Source: Planomonospora sp. ID82291
GTDB lineage: Bacteria > Actinomycetota > Actinomycetes > Streptosporangiales > Streptosporangiaceae
DNA: 64,000 bases
Direction: 5' to 3'
Assembly: GCF_015711645.1 (NCBI RefSeq)
Contig: NZ_JABTEX010000005.1
Coordinates: forward strand, 186,001-250,000
Within the stretch, counting starts at the first letter, position 1. Each line of letters starts with the position of its first letter. The position numbers and the translations under genes were made by a program. The notes under the pieces were generated by a model, which did not search any database, had not been told where the DNA came from, and saw nothing but the letters and a program-made list of their open reading frames with translations. Positions 34,912-42,843 of this stretch are shown here, piece after piece.

Positions 34912-35814
34912 ATGACTCAGGCGCCGCAGACCAAGACGCCGCTCCCGACCGGAGCGCTCCGGTTCGGGGCGGTCCTGGCCGCCTCCGGACCGGTCGTCCT
35001 GAGGAGCACGGGGATCAGCATGGCGGAGCTGAGCGTGGGAGTCTGCTACAAGATCGACCCCGACCTCCTCCACGTGGCCGCCATCACCTGGTGGTGGCCG
35101 GTGTTCTGGACCCAGCTCCTGCTCCCGGTGCTCCTGGCCGGTCTGCTGCTGCGCCTTCCCCATCGGGCCACGAGCCCGGGGATCACAGCGGTGTGCGCCG
35201 TCCTGACCCTCCGGCTGGTCGCCACCGCCGTTCCCCTCGGCGCCCCCTCCCCTCCCCCCGGCCACACCCTTCCCGTGGAAAGCCTCTGGCCCTCCGTCAT
35301 CTGCTACTGCCTGGCCGTCGCCGCGCTGCTCCTGGCGGCGCGTGCGCCCGCCCCGCCCGTCCGCAGGGGCGTCCTGCTCTGGGCGGCGGCGGTCGCGGCG
35401 GCCGCATGGACGGCCGGCCGGCTCACCCTCGCCCAATCCGACGCGTCCTCCTTCGGCTGGTTCGCCTACATGCCGCCGGAGTTGATGTGGAAGCAGCCGG
35501 GGGCGTGGTCCTGCAAGGCCGACGTGGACGGCGTGCTGGTCGTGCTCGTCGCCCTGGTCGCGGCGGCGGACGCGCTCACGGCCGAACGGCTCCGGCGCGG
35601 GGTCACCCTGGGGTTCGCGGCGCTCCTCGTCCTCGGTACCTTCGAGGGATTCGTGGCGGCCCTCATCCTCTGGCCCGCCCGATACTTCGATCTCGCGGTC
35701 GCGGCCATGTTCATCCGCTGGCACCTGCTCGCCGTGGCCGCCCTCACCGTGGCCGCCGCGTACCGGGAAAGAGACGCCGTCGCCGGACAGGTCGAAGAGC
35801 CCCTCCCGCAGTAA
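34912..35814 (+). CDS. Polytopic membrane protein, function unknown
   Basis: This 300-residue protein has about seven hydrophobic helices, with a WWWPVFWTQLLLPVLLAG segment and a soluble loop holding FGWFAYMPPELMWKQPGAWSC. Two cysteines (VGVCYKID and GAWSCKAD) may face the outside. I do not recognise a family. It stands alone between arsO and the left end of the mobile element. The 213 bp after it up to the att site hold no gene that I can see. Confidence 0.72.
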   Translation: MTQAPQTKTPLPTGALRFGAVLAASGPVVLRSTGISMAELSVGVCYKIDPDLLHVAAITWWWPVFWTQLLLPVLLAGLLLRLPHRATSPGITAVCAVLTLRLVATAVPLGAPSPPPGHTLPVESLWPSVICYCLAVAALLLAARAPAPPVRRGVLLWAAAVAAAAWTAGRLTLAQSDASSFGWFAYMPPELMWKQPGAWSCKADVDGVLVVLVALVAAADALTAERLRRGVTLGFAALLVLGTFEGFVAALILWPARYFDLAVAAMFIRWHLLAVAALTVAAAYRERDAVAGQVEEPLPQ

Positions 35815-36027
35815 GCGACGACACCGACGTCTTCCCACCAGTCAGATCACGACCGTCCGGGATCGTCCACGGCCGTCATCCAGGCCTGGTCGGAGGACGA
35901 CTTCCGGGAAGCCGCAGTCTACGGTCCACGGTCGTCCAGGCCCGCCCAGAGCCGTTGCCGGTGTCCGCAGCCGCAGGATCCCGATCACCCCGGATGAGGG
36001 TCCCGCCGCAGGTCGGGGACGGGTGGA

Positions 36028-36057
36028 GCGGACGAGTCGGCCTGTAGGCCGGGTTCT
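36028..36057. repeat. attL of element 1: 30-bp repeat from the rnpB 3' end
   Basis: The core is identical to 54543-54572. The left flank (about 35988-36027) also resembles that of the other copy with four mismatches. The right flank is not RNase P RNA sequence, so the RNA gene is not intact here. It starts the 171-bp stretch before the next gene. Confidence 0.85.
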
Positions 36058-36227
36058 ATTTCCGCCTGCCCGCGACCTGCTGCGGAATCTGTGATCAAGC
36101 TATTAAGCTGCGGGAACGCCTTCGTCGTTTGCCGTCGCCTGCCACCGGCTGCGGACGCGGTGTGCCCCCGATGTGCCCCCAGCCGGGCCTTTCGAGAAGC
36201 GAGCCGCCGTGCCCGGACAAGGCACGC

Positions 36228-36605
36228 TCAGTCGGTCGGCTGCCGGGTCCGCCGACGGACGCGCTCCAGACGGACGGCGTCCCGGCCCGGATCACCGATC
36301 CCCAGCGTCATCCGCCGCCGCAGGGTGTACTGAACGATCTCTCCCAGCGGCGCGTCCGGCGACTTCGCCCAGGTCTTCGGCCGCTTCACCAGCAGCCGCC
36401 GCTCGACCTCCTCCTCAGCGCCTTCGTCGACGGCGCCGATGGCCGCTTCGAGGACCTGGTTCACGCGGTGCCTGTTCGCCCGATGAGGAGCGCGTTTGTT
36501 GCGCGGGATGTTGTTACGGGAGCTCTTGTCGTTCTCTCCGTAGGCGTTGCGGCGCTCCTTGGTGTAGCTCAGTCGCTTCTTCTCCTGCGGACTCCTACGC
36601 CTCAA
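36228..36605 (-). CDS. Conserved basic hypothetical protein at the element's left end
   Basis: This protein of about 125 residues is highly charged (SPQEKKRLSYTKERRNAYGEN and then KSSRNNIPRNKRAPHRANRH at the N-terminus, RRRMTLGIGDPGRDAVRLERVR at the C-terminus). It is soluble, without cysteine. TTG at 36605 follows AGGAGG at a good distance. A GTG one codon upstream is possible. I believe similar sequences occur widely in actinomycetes, but I know no function. Base composition and dense charge patterning support coding. It is divergent from the nuclease-repeat gene. Confidence 0.65.
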   Translation of the reverse strand: MRRRSPQEKKRLSYTKERRNAYGENDKSSRNNIPRNKRAPHRANRHRVNQVLEAAIGAVDEGAEEEVERRLLVKRPKTWAKSPDAPLGEIVQYTLRRRMTLGIGDPGRDAVRLERVRRRTRQPTD

Positions 36606-36735
36606 CACCCCTCCTACGGGATCGGTCTGCTCCGGTCAGGAAGGTACCCGTCCATCACGGGCAGGATCGAACTCTTTTCCATCGGACCGAGTTCCGTCCT
36701 CGGCCTATCGCCCATGCACCCGGTTTGGCTTCCGG

Positions 36736-36771
36736 TCACCCGACCATTATTTGAGGGTTATGCTTCTGCGG
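36736..36771 (+). promoter_or_regulatory. Possible promoter for a leaderless transcript of the nuclease-repeat gene
   Basis: TATGCT (36759-36764) fits the actinobacterial -10 element TANNNT. It lies 6 nt before the GTG at 36771, which has no Shine-Dalgarno sequence, so transcription could begin at the start codon itself. A weak -35-like GTCACC is near 36735. Confidence 0.4.
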
Positions 36772-39524
36772 TGCGCGGCTCACCGACGGAGACAACTGGC
36801 GCGGTCGGCGCGACCGAGGTCATGGCCGCCTTCCAGCGACTCGGCTGGGGCGTGGCGGCTACTGATGTGCAACACGATCTTGGAACCGACCTGATTGTTC
36901 AGGCCAGGGATGGTCGGATGTTCGACCAAGGCGACTTCATGGGTGTGCAGGTCAAGGGTGGACCTTCCTGGTTCACCGACCCCGCTGCCGATCAAGGCTG
37001 GTGGTTCTACGAGTCGGGTCGTGACCACCTGGATGCTTGGGTCGCCCATGGTCTACCTCATTTGCTCGTGCTCCATAATCTTGAGACCCGGACTTCTTAT
37101 TGGGTCCATGTAACTCCCGAAGCGATTGTCACAACCGGGAAAGGAGCCAAGATTCTCGTTCCGGCGAATAACACCATCGACGAGGATCACCTAAACGAAT
37201 TATTGGCGGTGGCAGCCTCACCGCGACCTAAAAATGTCTTGGAAGGCAGCTCGTGGTCCGGAGCCGCCTCACTACCCCCGCGACATCGGCTACGACACGC
37301 GCTCATCGTCCCGAGGCTCATCGCTCCGCACCCCAACATCGGATACGAACAGCCTATCGGCCCCGAGCAGGCACTCGGATTGCTCGTGCAGGCCCGAGTC
37401 CATGCCTACGAACAGTTTGCCTCTCAACATAAGTCTGTTCCCGCGTTGACCGAGGCCGCCACATCTAAGGACTGGCGATGGCGATTCGTCGCTCGGGTCG
37501 GACATCATCTCATGACTGGTGAGACGGAGGAACTATCTACAGCTGTTGATGGTGCCCCCGATGAAGCGTGCCGAGTGGCGGCGATCGTCGTAACTGCAGC
37601 TGGGCTGATCGAAGTAGGGCGGGCGAACGAAGCTCTAGACCTTCTTACCGCAGAGTTGGCGCGGGATAAGGCAGAGCCAGTCGATCACGCCTGGTTAACT
37701 ATTCAGCGGGTTCGAGCTTACGCTGAACTGGGTGATCTCGAACAAGCTCGATTCGACGCAGACACAGTTCAGCGCATCCGCATCAGCCATCCCGGCGATG
37801 TCACAGCGACCGCGATCGCTGGGGTCGGCGCTTCGGTGTTGTTCGACACCGCCGACCTTGGAACATGGGATCTCAAAGGACTCATCACCGGCCTAGACAC
37901 TGCAGTCGGGTGGTGGCGTAGTCAAACCAGAGCCAGCGCACTGTCCCACCTAACAGACCGGTTATTCCGCCGCTGGGCGCATGACACCTCACATGTCATC
38001 GGCGGCGGGGACCGAGTCCACAACGAGTTGCTGTCCACAGCAATCACCGCAAGCTACCTGGGCGACCAGTCGGCTTGGCGACACGGGATCAGCCTCTTGG
38101 GCAAAGCCACGCTCCTGCTGAGAGGACGAGACGCAGATCCCGACGAGGTTGCCGGAACCCTGCAAATGTTGCGGGAGGCAGGTGATGCCTCGACACTCAA
38201 ACACGCAATCCGACGTTTGCACTTGGATGGTCCCGCGTCAGCTGTAACCAGGGTGGCAGCGACGATGAGCCTCGAAGCCGGGACGCGCACAACCACCGAG
38301 GGGAACTTGGCTATTCTCCGCTACGGTGGCGATCTGCTTGAGGCGGAAAGTGCCGACGCCGCAGTCGTATGGTTGCTCTCTCGAACCGAGGAGGGACAGC
38401 AATACGTCGAAGCACTCGCTGCGGTTCTTCCCGCTGCTTCCCCCAGCACCTGGCGGACTGTCCTTGACCACGTACTAGCTCTGTCAGCTGTCCCAGATGA
38501 CATATCAGCCCCGTCTTGGGCTCGCGTGGTCGCCAAACTCCCTGAGCAAGTGTGGACTGAAGGCGACGCATGCTTGGCCGGCGAGAGATCTTCCCGGCAC
38601 GCCTTACCTCTCCGTCGTCAGTTCGAAGCCCAAGCCGTCGCGCATAATCCTTCCCTGCGCACACGATTGCTGGATGAGGCAGAGGCAGGTTCCCTCTCTG
38701 CACTAGCAGCGCTGGGCGATGTTCACCACATCCCATCCGCCAGCGTGCACAAGCTGATCAGCAGACTAAATTCCCAAATTGAGGAAAAAATCAAACAAGC
38801 GGAATCCGGTGTAATGTCGATGCGCTCCTACGACGCCGCCGAAATGCTCGTTTTCCTTAACCTCCACTATCCACATTTCGCGAAATGGGATTCGTTCGCC
38901 AGACTCATTCAACATCCAGGGGTTCCGGGGAGTGACAAGCAACGAGCACTGCAAAGGATAGTACAAGGAGCGAATCAGCTGACGGAGGAGGCAAAACGTG
39001 TGCTTACGCCCGCTGTCCAGATCACAGCCAGTCTTACCGAATCCAAACAAGGCATTTTCGCAACCTTCTACCCCAGTTCATCCGGAGCGGCCAGTGAGCT
39101 TCTGCTCCTGCTTAGACCACCTGAATCAGCGGACTTGGACACGTTGTTGAAGATGCTTGCCGGCCAACCTCAAGACCGACAGTGGGCTGCACGTGTAGCC
39201 GGCCAACTGACCACGACATCACAGAGCGAAACCGCAGGCATTCTCATCTCACTTGCCAGCGACGAGCATCCAAGTGTTCGCTCCACAGCTGCAGCTCAAC
39301 TTGCCTACCTCGTAGGTGAGGGAATCGCTGGTCCTGCGATGTCGCGAGCCTTTGAACGCTGCCTCGACGACCCCGGGGTGAGCGTGCCGAACGCGATCGC
39401 TCACGCCCTTGCGACGTTCTCACAGGAGAACGAGGTAGCCTATCGGGTCCTCTCCCGCCTGCGCGATCACCCCTCGGCTCAGGTCCGCGCCGTCTGCCGA
39501 CAGGCACAGTCTCATCTGACGTGA
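36771..39524 (+). CDS. DUF4365-type PD-(D/E)XK nuclease fused to a long helical-repeat region
   Basis: This 917-residue protein starts with a DUF4365-like domain (about residues 8-150). It shows the nuclease pattern E16, D40 in HDLGTDLIV, and Q60-V-K62 in GVQVKGG, followed by WWFYESGRDHLDAWVAHGLPHLLVLH. The remaining 750 residues are helical with TPR-like (ANEALDLLTAEL, AYAELGDLEQARFDA) and HEAT-like (DEHPSVRSTAAAQLAYLV, DHPSAQVRAVCRQ) repeats. GTG at 36771 is inferred from where homology begins and from the leaderless promoter. Codon use is clearly lower in GC than chromosomal neighbours, so it is acquired cargo. A defence effector is my favoured guess. Confidence 0.78.
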   Translation: MRGSPTETTGAVGATEVMAAFQRLGWGVAATDVQHDLGTDLIVQARDGRMFDQGDFMGVQVKGGPSWFTDPAADQGWWFYESGRDHLDAWVAHGLPHLLVLHNLETRTSYWVHVTPEAIVTTGKGAKILVPANNTIDEDHLNELLAVAASPRPKNVLEGSSWSGAASLPPRHRLRHALIVPRLIAPHPNIGYEQPIGPEQALGLLVQARVHAYEQFASQHKSVPALTEAATSKDWRWRFVARVGHHLMTGETEELSTAVDGAPDEACRVAAIVVTAAGLIEVGRANEALDLLTAELARDKAEPVDHAWLTIQRVRAYAELGDLEQARFDADTVQRIRISHPGDVTATAIAGVGASVLFDTADLGTWDLKGLITGLDTAVGWWRSQTRASALSHLTDRLFRRWAHDTSHVIGGGDRVHNELLSTAITASYLGDQSAWRHGISLLGKATLLLRGRDADPDEVAGTLQMLREAGDASTLKHAIRRLHLDGPASAVTRVAATMSLEAGTRTTTEGNLAILRYGGDLLEAESADAAVVWLLSRTEEGQQYVEALAAVLPAASPSTWRTVLDHVLALSAVPDDISAPSWARVVAKLPEQVWTEGDACLAGERSSRHALPLRRQFEAQAVAHNPSLRTRLLDEAEAGSLSALAALGDVHHIPSASVHKLISRLNSQIEEKIKQAESGVMSMRSYDAAEMLVFLNLHYPHFAKWDSFARLIQHPGVPGSDKQRALQRIVQGANQLTEEAKRVLTPAVQITASLTESKQGIFATFYPSSSGAASELLLLLRPPESADLDTLLKMLAGQPQDRQWAARVAGQLTTTSQSETAGILISLASDEHPSVRSTAAAQLAYLVGEGIAGPAMSRAFERCLDDPGVSVPNAIAHALATFSQENEVAYRVLSRLRDHPSAQVRAVCRQAQSHLT

Positions 39525-40173
39525 GCAGTAATCAACGATAGGTAGGGCATGTACCATGAAGTGCGATTAGGGAACGTCCGCCGTTTACAGAACAATGCAC
39601 GGCTATTGAACCCAGGAGATCCACAACTCTGACCGCCTGTTTGTAAACGGGAGCCAGTCACCAGCTGGCCAGGCATCCGCCCTGCTCAAGCGTGTGGTGG
39701 CGGGCGTCAGCATGAGGTGTTGTGCGGCCCTGTTGCTGTAATCCTCTGCTGTACAGCAGACCGCCTCGTCAGCGTTCCTCCTCGTCCGCCCGATGCCAGC
39801 GATCCGGTCGAGCTGCTGACCTTCCCGCTCTTCAGGCGACGCATTCACCCTGCTCAGCTAATGGCGGGCGCGGTCAGGCGCATGTTAACGGTGGCACGGA
39901 TGTCCGGGTGTGGGACGTTGCTGTCAGCGCTTCTGTCACCTCAGCCATGGTCACTCGGTGGCAAGGTCCGACGGAGGAGGGCCTTGCCGGCGATCGCCCC
40001 AGCCCGTACGACGGGCACCGAAGTCCGCGATCGTCACGGCTTCAGCCACCACGCCGCCTTCTGATCCGCGAGGACACGATCGTCCAGAGCTGTCCAGGTG
40101 AGGCGACGATGCCTGCTTAAGGCCACTCAAGGGCAGAGCACCGTACACCAGATGGCTGCAGCGCCTCTTCCTG
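39525..40173. other. 650-bp gap between convergent cargo genes; no convincing gene
   Basis: Short frames of 80-130 codons exist in both strands, but none has a ribosome site and a recognisable protein. The gap contains a perfect 16-bp palindrome, TCTGCTGTACAGCAGA (39745-39760), and mixed base composition that looks like decayed insertion or recombination debris. Confidence 0.5.
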
Positions 40174-42669
40174 TCAGAGGCTCAGAAGCCCCCATTTCTG
40201 CCTAAAACGCTCAAGAGCCACTAGGCTGCTTTCGTGAGCAAGGCCAACCTCTCTACGAACTGCAGCTAATTCCTCGAATGACAGGAGCGAGTTGGCTCGA
40301 CTTTCAGCATGAGCCATGCCGATATCGAAGTGATCGTCGGAAAACACTTGAACGACCGTTAGAGCAAAGTAGGAGAAAACCGCAACTCGAGAAAATGTCA
40401 TGCTTGCCTCAAGGGCTTCGCCTGAGGGCTCGGGCATGGGCTGTCCAGTCTCATGGCCAGCGAGAATACTGATACTTACCAAGGGTTCAATAATTTCTAG
40501 AGCGCGCCGCGGGGCAATGAAAGACGATTCCGCACGAATAGAACGTATAGATATTCTCATCAAATCGAGAGCGAATCCATTGGTCCCATTAAGCGGGAGC
40601 GAACGAGAAAGATAGTCACGAGCACCTTTCAGAACCTCAACAAGCTCTTCAAGTATCAGCGCAGTGGCAAGGTTTTCTAGCTTGGGAGCTCTATCCTCAA
40701 CCCCTCTGAGCCTCTCGTTGAGTTCAACAAGCCTACGCGTTGACCGGAGAATCTCCCTCGGAACACCCCCGGATACCGAATGGATCAAGTACACGAAGGG
40801 ATCCGCAACGCCCAAGACGCGCCGCAATAGAAGATCCCTTGATTCCTCTAGAGTAAGAGGTTCAATCAAGATGACTTCATCAAAGGCCGTCTCAAAGACT
40901 GATTTCGAGGAAAGGGCACGACGTCCAAATATAGATCCCACATCTTCCGCAACCGAAACCAAGAAGTAGCAGTTTTCAATACCGAAGATAGCCTTTATCT
41001 CACTGATGAATCTCTCTGCCTTTTCGATGGAACCGATGCGGTCGATCTCGTCAATACATATAAGTACCTTGCCGTCCGATTGGCGAATCTCTGCGGCTGT
41101 GGCTTCTATAAAGCCTCGGATACTATGCACCAGCTCAGGAAGGCTCCAGGGAATATGCTTCAGGGAGCTACCAGCGTTCAGGCCAGCACTGATTCCGAAC
41201 GGGGCAGACAGTCCGGCGGTAGAGCCTCGCGTAATTGTCCTATCTATTTGGAGCCGATAGAGTATACGTCTTGCCTGCAATACAAGCTCTGGTTCTGTGT
41301 TCCACTTAAGTGACCTCCATTTATGCTTCCCCGGCCATAGGAAGAATACTAAAATTCCTAGTGCCACCTTAAACAGTGTCGGATACTCGCGCCACCATAT
41401 CTGAACATGCTCTACGATTTGGCGACTCCACACCGTTGAAGTGGTATTTATTGTATTGACCACCACACTCCAATCGGCTACCAGTGACCAGAGGATGAAC
41501 ACAGCCAGGCCAATCGCCAGCAATGAACGAATAGTTGCAGCTGTAGTATCCCGGAATATTCGAAAAGCTCTCTTTTTCGTCGCAAAATTGGGCTCAAGCG
41601 TTGGACCAGCGGACCAACCGTTGAGATCCAGATATGTGCGGCAGTATCGATTCAAGAGATCGCCGAGAAACTCCTTCGGCATATACTCCGCCGGGGCATT
41701 TATATGAACAAGCATGTCGTTCTGAGACAGCGATAAGGTCCGTAGCAGTGTCGACTTGCCAGCCCCGCGCGGGCCAGCAATGGCGATGCTGCCGCCATCT
41801 AATCTCCGAATCGCGCGCTCTATGCTATCCACAGCGTCCGTAGGGATGGTGAGTTGTGGATCATACAGCTTTCGCAAGCCAGTCGAATCTTGCTCTACCA
41901 GGAATTTTTGATAGTCATTCCCGAGCTGCGAGTTAATTATATACGTCGCGTGTGGAATAATGACCTTGTATCCAAGACTCGCGAGCCACTCCTGCCGCGC
42001 GCTATCCACTTTGGCATCTGCTCCGATTTGACGACCCATCACGGCAAAGATGCTAAATGCCTTTATTGCTTGGGCCATTGCTTCGGGTTTTCTGAGAGAG
42101 TATCCAGAAAGGCAAGCTAGGGATAGGATTATTAGAGTTTTCCAAGGCCGCCACTCAACATTTAGATACAGGAACGCTGCCCCGAGAAACAATGGCCCGC
42201 ATGCCGTGAGAAGTCCGGATATTACGATTGCCTTCGCTCGCTTGCCTCCGCGTTCGTTGATTGCGTCATGTAGATGTCGCATACCAAGAAATAGGGCACC
42301 CCAACTAAGAAGTAGAGAGAGGATCGCCAGAAGTCCATCGCTTTGAAAAAGTTCGCTCACTAGAATTAGGATCGAAACTATCGTCAACAGAACGATGAGT
42401 CCAGTTCTGCCGTTAATCGTATTTTCGTCGAAAAGCCGTTTAAATGCTGCGTCCAGCTGCCGACTTTGAGTTCGGGCCTGATCATACTTTTGATAAGATT
42501 CAAGCCGCTTGGCGCGCGAGAATGCAGTGGGCCAGGTTGGGTGATCTCGAACGGCGGTTCGGTCTGCGAGGTCCCGTTCGAAATATGTCGCGATACGTCG
42601 ATCGTTTAGGCAGCCGTCAATCTTCGTGAAAAAGTGCTGTCTATCAAGCTCTTCATCGCTTTCGGCCAC
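40174..42669 (-). CDS. Membrane-associated KAP-type P-loop NTPase
   Basis: This 831-residue NTPase has four membrane helices in the first 190 residues, Walker A GPRGAGKST (about residues 299-307), two more helices after Walker A (near 395 and 445), then Walker B KVLICIDEIDRI and an arginine-rich C-terminal lid region. Membrane helices between Walker A and B are the hallmark of KAP P-loop NTPases. The GTG at 42669 follows GGGAGG at 7 nt and a TATAGT -10 box. KAP NTPases occur in antiphage systems. Here it is convergent with the nuclease-repeat gene and equally low in GC. Function is unknown. Confidence 0.83.
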   Translation of the reverse strand: MAESDEELDRQHFFTKIDGCLNDRRIATYFERDLADRTAVRDHPTWPTAFSRAKRLESYQKYDQARTQSRQLDAAFKRLFDENTINGRTGLIVLLTIVSILILVSELFQSDGLLAILSLLLSWGALFLGMRHLHDAINERGGKRAKAIVISGLLTACGPLFLGAAFLYLNVEWRPWKTLIILSLACLSGYSLRKPEAMAQAIKAFSIFAVMGRQIGADAKVDSARQEWLASLGYKVIIPHATYIINSQLGNDYQKFLVEQDSTGLRKLYDPQLTIPTDAVDSIERAIRRLDGGSIAIAGPRGAGKSTLLRTLSLSQNDMLVHINAPAEYMPKEFLGDLLNRYCRTYLDLNGWSAGPTLEPNFATKKRAFRIFRDTTAATIRSLLAIGLAVFILWSLVADWSVVVNTINTTSTVWSRQIVEHVQIWWREYPTLFKVALGILVFFLWPGKHKWRSLKWNTEPELVLQARRILYRLQIDRTITRGSTAGLSAPFGISAGLNAGSSLKHIPWSLPELVHSIRGFIEATAAEIRQSDGKVLICIDEIDRIGSIEKAERFISEIKAIFGIENCYFLVSVAEDVGSIFGRRALSSKSVFETAFDEVILIEPLTLEESRDLLLRRVLGVADPFVYLIHSVSGGVPREILRSTRRLVELNERLRGVEDRAPKLENLATALILEELVEVLKGARDYLSRSLPLNGTNGFALDLMRISIRSIRAESSFIAPRRALEIIEPLVSISILAGHETGQPMPEPSGEALEASMTFSRVAVFSYFALTVVQVFSDDHFDIGMAHAESRANSLLSFEELAAVRREVGLAHESSLVALERFRQKWGLLSL

Positions 42670-42843
42670 TTGCCAACCTCCCGTAGGCTGCACTATAGGG
42701 ATCGGCTAATGGACTTTCTCCGTTACAGCTGCTCTGAGTCCTGAGCGCGGGGGTGGTGCTGGCCGCGACCGGCCGGAGAGCCGCAGCGCGGCCAGCGACC
42801 GCCCAACGCGCGGCAGGCCGCCGCAGGCGGGCTGCCCTTGAAG

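Noticed and set aside
36028-36057. A tRNA gene as integration target
   Set aside because: No cloverleaf can be folded around either repeat. The sequence fits the RNase P RNA 3' end.
39603-39848. Minus-strand 81-codon frame in the cargo gap
   Set aside because: No start signal or recognisable residues. It could be a relic but cannot be supported.
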